Shown: positions 59,762 to 64,000 of the stretch, in pieces
Layout: every line of letters starts with the position of its first letter
Numbering within the stretch: the stretch's first letter is position 1
Assembly: GCA_022316685.1 (NCBI GenBank)
Contig: JAKJHU010000036.1
Span: 5,498,036-5,562,035 of the forward strand
Direction of reading: 5' to 3'
Length of the DNA stretch: 64,000 bases
From: Progne subis subis
Taxonomy: Eukaryota > Chordata > Aves > Passeriformes > Hirundinidae
Position numbers and translations under genes: made by a program
Notes under the pieces: model-generated
What the model was told of the DNA's origin: nothing
What the model saw: the letters and a program-made list of their open reading frames with translations, nothing else
Databases searched by the model: none

Positions 59762-59779
59762 CCCCGAGTTGGCGCGCCA
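59762..59779 (-). other. provirus A primer-binding site, unusual tRNA-Lys-like
   Basis: Three bases after the LTR the minus strand reads TGGCGCGCCAACTCGGGG. It resembles the tRNA-Lys(1,2) site with one inserted G and two changed bases. The first ten bases form a palindrome (TGGCGCGCCA). Confidence 0.65.
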
Positions 59780-59782
59780 AAA

Positions 59783-60527
59783 TGTATCTGGTTTTTTCCC
59801 CGCTCCGGGCGGGAGAGGACCTCTGGCTAGCTCGGTCAACACAGATACAGATGTTTCCAGTTCGTTTCGGCTTCGGCTTAGCAGTTGGACCCCGTATGTT
59901 GAGACAGTCAACAGCAGCAGAAGAGAAAAGGCTGGCTCTCAGCTTAGCAGGTTAAAAGATGTTTATTAGCTCCAGAGTTGAGAAGCAGAGAGCTCCGAGC
60001 TCAGAGGCGAGAGCTCAGAGGCTGGGAGCTGAGCAGCTGAGAGCGAGGTAGCTGAGCGAGCTGCTCGGAGAGCTGCTGGGAGAGAGCTGCTTAGAGAGCT
60101 GCTGGGAGAGAGCTGCTTAGAGAGAGTTCGAATCTCCCTCCTCTACCTTATAAGCGGGGGAGGGGTTCCAGGGAGGATACAACAAGACAACAAATCAGGG
60201 GATCCAGGGGGTAACAAGGTGTGCCCACCCCCAAGCCTCGGACCAACCACCTCCAGAGGAAAAGAATTCCCCCAGGCTACCTGTCCACCCGAAGCCCTCT
60301 TCCTGAGGTTTCGCAATCTGGGAGGGACCCCTGGAGTGATAGACAGGCTGCCCCAGAGTGAGGGGGGGCAGAGGGATGTTACATGCCATGTGAGGAGTGG
60401 GATGATTGACACAAAACACCTTATTATAAAGACGACACAAAAGGGATACAAAATTGGGGATACAGTGAAATGAACCATAACATAAACTTCTTACAAAAAC
60501 CTAATAAAACAGTTCTGCACCACTACA
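59783..60527 (-). repeat. provirus A 5' LTR
   Basis: 745 bp, reads as identical to 52711-53455 at a constant offset of 7,072. It carries the promoter, R-region repeats and AATAAA. Confidence 0.97.
60147..60154 (-). promoter_or_regulatory. provirus A LTR TATA box
   Basis: The minus strand reads CCGCTTATAAGGTAG, about 375 bp into the LTR and about 180 bp upstream of AATAAA. The same box in the 3' LTR is at 53075-53082. Confidence 0.75.
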
Positions 60528-60556
60528 TGTGCATGTACAGGTTCCTCAGAAAAACA
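60528..60556 (-). mobile_element. CR1 LINE fragment hosting provirus A (right stub)
   Basis: After the TGTGCA duplication, TGTACAGGTTCCTCAGA continues the antisense CR1 sequence interrupted at 52,710, then homology ends. This marks the 5' truncation point of the CR1. Confidence 0.65.
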
Positions 60557-60806
60557 GATAAAATAAATTAAATATGGATTAAAAATGCACAAATGAAATA
60601 CAGATAAAATAAAGATACTTACTAAAATAAGCCACTTAAGAATTATTTTTAATATCTTTAGTAAATGAATGTGCTGATCTAAAAATAAGAGCGGGATTGT
60701 TGCAAATATTTATTTCAGGCCCATATTATACCATACTATGAAATAGCCTTATTTTGGAAATTTTTGAACACATATAACTTCCAGAGGCTGCCAGTTATAT
60801 GAGAAA

Positions 60807-60857
<51 letters not shown>

Positions 60858-62295
60858 CAATCAAGCTTGTAGAATCTCTGAAATTTCTTTGAAAAATAAT
60901 AGAGTTGTTTAGATGCTTGCTCATGGGTTAAATTTTGTTCAGACTCTATCTTTTGACCTTATTGCCATGTTTGATACCCCAGTGAAAATTATTTGCCCAC
61001 AGAAGAGTGGTATTCATGGCCTGATCCATCCATGACATTCTGCTACTGTTTGTGTCAAATTTAATGGCTTGTGACAGGTCAATTAAAGTTAAGGAACTCA
61101 AGGTTTGTATGACAGATTGATTGTTTATGAAGTTAATTTATATGTGTACATAATGTAATAATTTGCATAGTTAATTTATTGTTGTTGTGAGCATTACATT
61201 TGCCTGTGTAAATTATACCAGTTTGCTGTTCAGATAAAAATGGATATTGATGGATTTGTTTTGACTATGCACAGGTTGGCTTTGACTAGAAATTCATCTG
61301 GATGCAATTCCTTGCTGTCTGGTGTCAGATGGCAGAGTAATCAGAGCACAGCAGATCTGAGGACCGAAGTCAGTGAAACCAGGCAAAAGTGCTCAGGTCT
61401 TGAAACTAGGAGAGTTCAAACTTCTGTTTATTGCTTGGGAAGAATGCGTAAGACAGAGGTTTGACTGACCACCTCCATAGCTCAGTGCTCGTGATTGTCA
61501 CCAATAGGCCTTGGGCTGTTAGCATGGACATATATTCAAGTTCCATAAATATGTATTTCAGGTAAAAGAGCTTCCTCAGAAAGTGTTTAAAGCAGAGTAG
61601 TCTAAAATCCTGATGTTTAGTGCAATTTCCTGGAATGTGGGAGATTGAAATTCATGTGTGTTTATCAAAGGATGATTTTAAAATAAGTCTGTTATAATCA
61701 CTACATCACTGGAGAAATAGAGGAATGCATCTTTACATTTTATTTTCTTTCTTTTATTCCTGGCATATAGCTATCTAAATTTATATATTTAATGTTGATA
61801 TGGGATTATCTCTTTTTCTGTTGAAGAATTAGGCTTCTTGTTCCTTTTAGGTGTACTTTATTTATATTTAGATATCTTAGATAATTCTTTATTGAACTTA
61901 GCCAGGTATTTTGTACTTCTTTCCTGAGCATATATGAACTTCTGAGAGGCCTATAAATCCCTTGTGAAATAACGAAGAGACTGGGGGGGGGGGGGGTGGG
62001 GTGGGGTGGGGGGGGGATTAATTTTGGAAAAACAGGTAGACGAGTTGATAGATTTTTAATGATATTTGTTTACAATTGGCTTAAGCTAAATTAACTCTGC
62101 CTGCTACTGAAGGGGACTCTACCTGTTCTCATTCTTGTATCGGCACTTTCAATCACATGACTCAGATAATTTATCTTTGGTGTTGGCTATTTTCTTCCTC
62201 CATTATTAGTTTTCAACCATAGCTAATCTTGACTTGGTGTAGGGCCCCATGATGCTAGTGTTGGCTGAAGGGAGGCAGCAAAAACTGTAGCTGAG
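60557..62295. other. AT-rich stretch with no recognised gene
   Basis: Holds an A run of about 47 nt (60,809-60,855) and the G-rich tract listed next. A 74-codon plus frame at 61240-61464 has no recognised motif. Confidence 0.45.
61983..62016 (+). repeat. G-rich tract, possible G-quadruplex
   Basis: 34 bases of G broken only by three T: G14-T-G4-T-G4-T-G9. At least four G-runs with single-base loops fit the G-quadruplex rule. Confidence 0.85.
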
Positions 62296-62940
62296 TGTCC
62301 TAGGGTGACTGTGTATCCCCAATCATATATTGGGTGCAAAGGGGAGGGAAGTGCCGTTTGTTTTTCCCCAGGAAAGCTCTGCTCATTGGAGTGACCTTGA
62401 AGCGGGGGAGTTGGAACACTGCAAGACAAAAGAAGCTCTGTTGTTTTTTTTCCCTGGCAGTTAGTTAGTTTAGTGCTAGCGTAGTTAGACACTGTAGAAT
62501 AGCTGAAGCTTTTTGCGTTTTGTTTTGTTTTTCCTTTTTTCCCTTTTTTTTTCCTTCCTTTTTTTTCTTTTTTGCCCTCTTCTCCGAACTGTTCCAACCT
62601 CTCTGGACTAAGGACCTGGGGAAGCACTGGGGGCCTCCACAAGGGACCCACCCCACCAAGACCAGCCCTGCACATCTCCTTTTCTCCCAATGCCAGTGAA
62701 GATGGAGTGGCAGAGCACAGTGACGATCTTCAAGAGGAGACTTTCTTTCTTTCAGTTTGTTATTCCTCCGTAAGCGGCACGAAGCTCTTGTCATTGGGTA
62801 TTGTGCTGGGAGTGCTTTGCCTGTTTAATAAACAGGTTTTTTCCACTTCTCTCTGAAGAAGTCTTTTCCCGAACCGGTTGGGGGAGGGGAGCAGGGCCCA
62901 GTGGGAGAGTTTCTCCCAAAATCTGCCTAAAACCACCACA
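62296..62940 (+). mobile_element. solo LTR, ERVL-like
   Basis: This 645-bp LTR has an exact 5-bp duplication CTGAG (62291-62295 and 62941-62945). It starts TGTCCTAGGGTGACTGTG and ends AAAACCACCACA. AATAAA lies at 62827-62832. A T-rich stretch (62,518-62,572) in the middle gives Lys-rich antisense frames that are artefacts. It is related to the older copy at 4903-5512. Confidence 0.93.
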
Positions 62941-64000
62941 CTGAGAAAGGTAAGAATGTTATTTTGCAAAAAATACAACTTTTTTTTTTTTTTGGCTGAA
63001 ACAGACCATGAATTAGTACCCTAGGATGTACGCAGGACTTCTCTTTCATGCTCAAATAACTCTATCCAAGCCCAAAATTTTAATCTGTGTAAAAGAAGAG
63101 TGTATCCTGTTCACTTGAGACACAATTTAATGTTCACAGGTCCTGTTATTCCTTTATTATACAGGTGTAATGAAAAATACATTGGTCACTACCTTGAGGC
63201 TTTTCAGAGAATGAAGCAATATAATGTGTGGATCATGCTTGTTAACTGCAGTTTTCATGTTGTGACTACATCACACCACTTTCTGAAAAGTAATGGCTTT
63301 CAAAAAGCTTCTGCAGGCTATGCAGGGTCTTTGTATTAACCTATAATATACCTATTATGTTTCAGCTCCTCTATTTTGCTCACTCTCTCATGAACATAAT
63401 CTTGCAGAAGATGCCAGTGGCAACTTCTGAGCTGGTGTTTCTTTTGTTAAGTGGGAGGCAATTACTGACAGGATGTAATCTGTTGGATTTCATTCCTTAC
63501 TGTGACTCATTAAAGTGTACTTTACCTTCTCTGAATGCTAGAAAGGCTAACCCTTCCCCCACATGCCCTTTAAAAAAAAAATTAAAATATTTGCTGGTGA
63601 CTATCTGGCAAGTAATTCAAGGTAAACAGCCATTTCTAACTCATCTTGCTGTACATTTTAGTTAATGAGATTGTACCAGACAGATGGGGGTCTGAAAAAA
63701 TTAGCACTTGCATGGAAAATACATAGTCTGCTTTAAGATGAAGAAATAACAAATAGATTTTGGTCGTATTTTTCTGTAATAAAGAGAAAATTATATTATA
63801 TGTATTTAAATATAAGCCTGTTTGTTTTCCATCTCTTACAATATCTTCTGCTGTTATTCCTACAAATGCAAATAGACAGTAACTTCTGTGGAGAGAGGCT
63901 GATAGGTAAGAATCTGCCTATATGTAGTAAATTTACATGCATTTCCTAATGCATTTAAATAAATGAATACATCATGTATGTTAACAAAAGCAGTCTATTG
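62941..64000. other. AT-rich stretch with no recognised gene
   Basis: Two plus-strand frames of 79 and 102 codons (63100-63339; 63357-63665) have no motif I recognise and lie in AT-rich sequence. Nothing else is supported. Confidence 0.45.

Larger units (their letters stand above)
52711..60527 (-). mobile_element. provirus A: near-complete young betaretrovirus-like ERV lacking most of env
   Basis: The provirus is 7,817 bp, bounded by a TGTGCA target duplication (52705-52710 and 60528-60533). Order on the minus strand: 5' LTR, primer-binding site, leader with splice donor, gag, pro-RT-RNase H, integrase, short env remnant, polypurine tract, 3' LTR. The two 745-bp LTRs read as identical base for base, so insertion was recent. 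Tandem arrangement in phase, tRNA-Lys-like primer site, a single zinc knuckle and a DTG protease ahead of a YMDD RT suggest an ERVK/betaretrovirus-like element. Coding frames are offset at several places and env is gutted, so this copy is not a competent virus. Confidence 0.96.

Noticed and set aside
62223..62794. Two overlapping Lys-rich minus-strand frames of 155 and 109 codons
   Set aside because: They are produced by the T-rich centre of the LTR at 62296-62940.
63100..63665. Two plus-strand frames of 79 and 102 codons as host exons
   Set aside because: They have no recognised motif, no convincing splice context and AT-driven composition; not supported.

Overview
The window looks like a piece of passerine (songbird) chromosome that is AT-rich, gene-poor and heavily loaded with retroelements. 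Evidence for a songbird: many 5'-truncated CR1 LINEs, a tRNA-Ile-derived SINE with a CR1-like tail (TguSINE1 type), and many solo LTRs of ERVL-like (5-bp target duplication) and ERVK/betaretrovirus-like (6-bp duplication) type. I found no intact host protein-coding exon that I can support.

Layout. 1-2,400: an old minus-strand CR1 split by a solo LTR. 4.9-5.5 kb: an old ERVL-type LTR. 7.85-10.15 kb: a plus-strand CR1 split by one or two LTRs. 15.2-16.1, 25.4-26.2, 28.5-30.15, 48.06-48.2 and 48.66-49.66 kb: further CR1 copies. 23.23-23.37 kb: a TguSINE1-like SINE. 24.1-24.6, 26.5-27.2, 43.1-43.7, 47.5-47.8, 49.7-50.3 and 62.3-62.9 kb: solo LTRs, most with exact target duplications that fix their ends. 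35.18-39.12 kb: a deleted, degraded minus-strand provirus (provirus B). Its leader is interrupted by an antisense solo LTR of another family, and an internal deletion has joined the gag zinc knuckle to the tail of integrase.

The centrepiece is provirus A (52,711-60,527, minus strand). It is a nearly complete betaretrovirus-like ERV with two LTRs of 745 bp that read as identical, a 6-bp target duplication (TGTGCA), a primer-binding site, a polypurine tract, a splice donor, gag, a pro-RT-RNase H frame with its catalytic residues present, and a DD35E integrase. Env is reduced to a short frame that keeps little more than the membrane-spanning tail. It sits inside an older CR1. Identical LTRs imply a very recent insertion, yet the coding region shows one-nucleotide frame offsets, two of them at 7-nt homopolymers. 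These are either fresh lesions or assembly errors. Three solo LTRs (0.7, 37.5 and 49.7 kb) belong to the same broad LTR lineage and show that it has been active here repeatedly.

The remaining stretches are AT-rich sequence with microsatellites, A/T homopolymers and two striking A/C-only tracts. They carry no coding signal I recognise, except one coding-like block with TGA interruptions at 44.95-45.55 kb.
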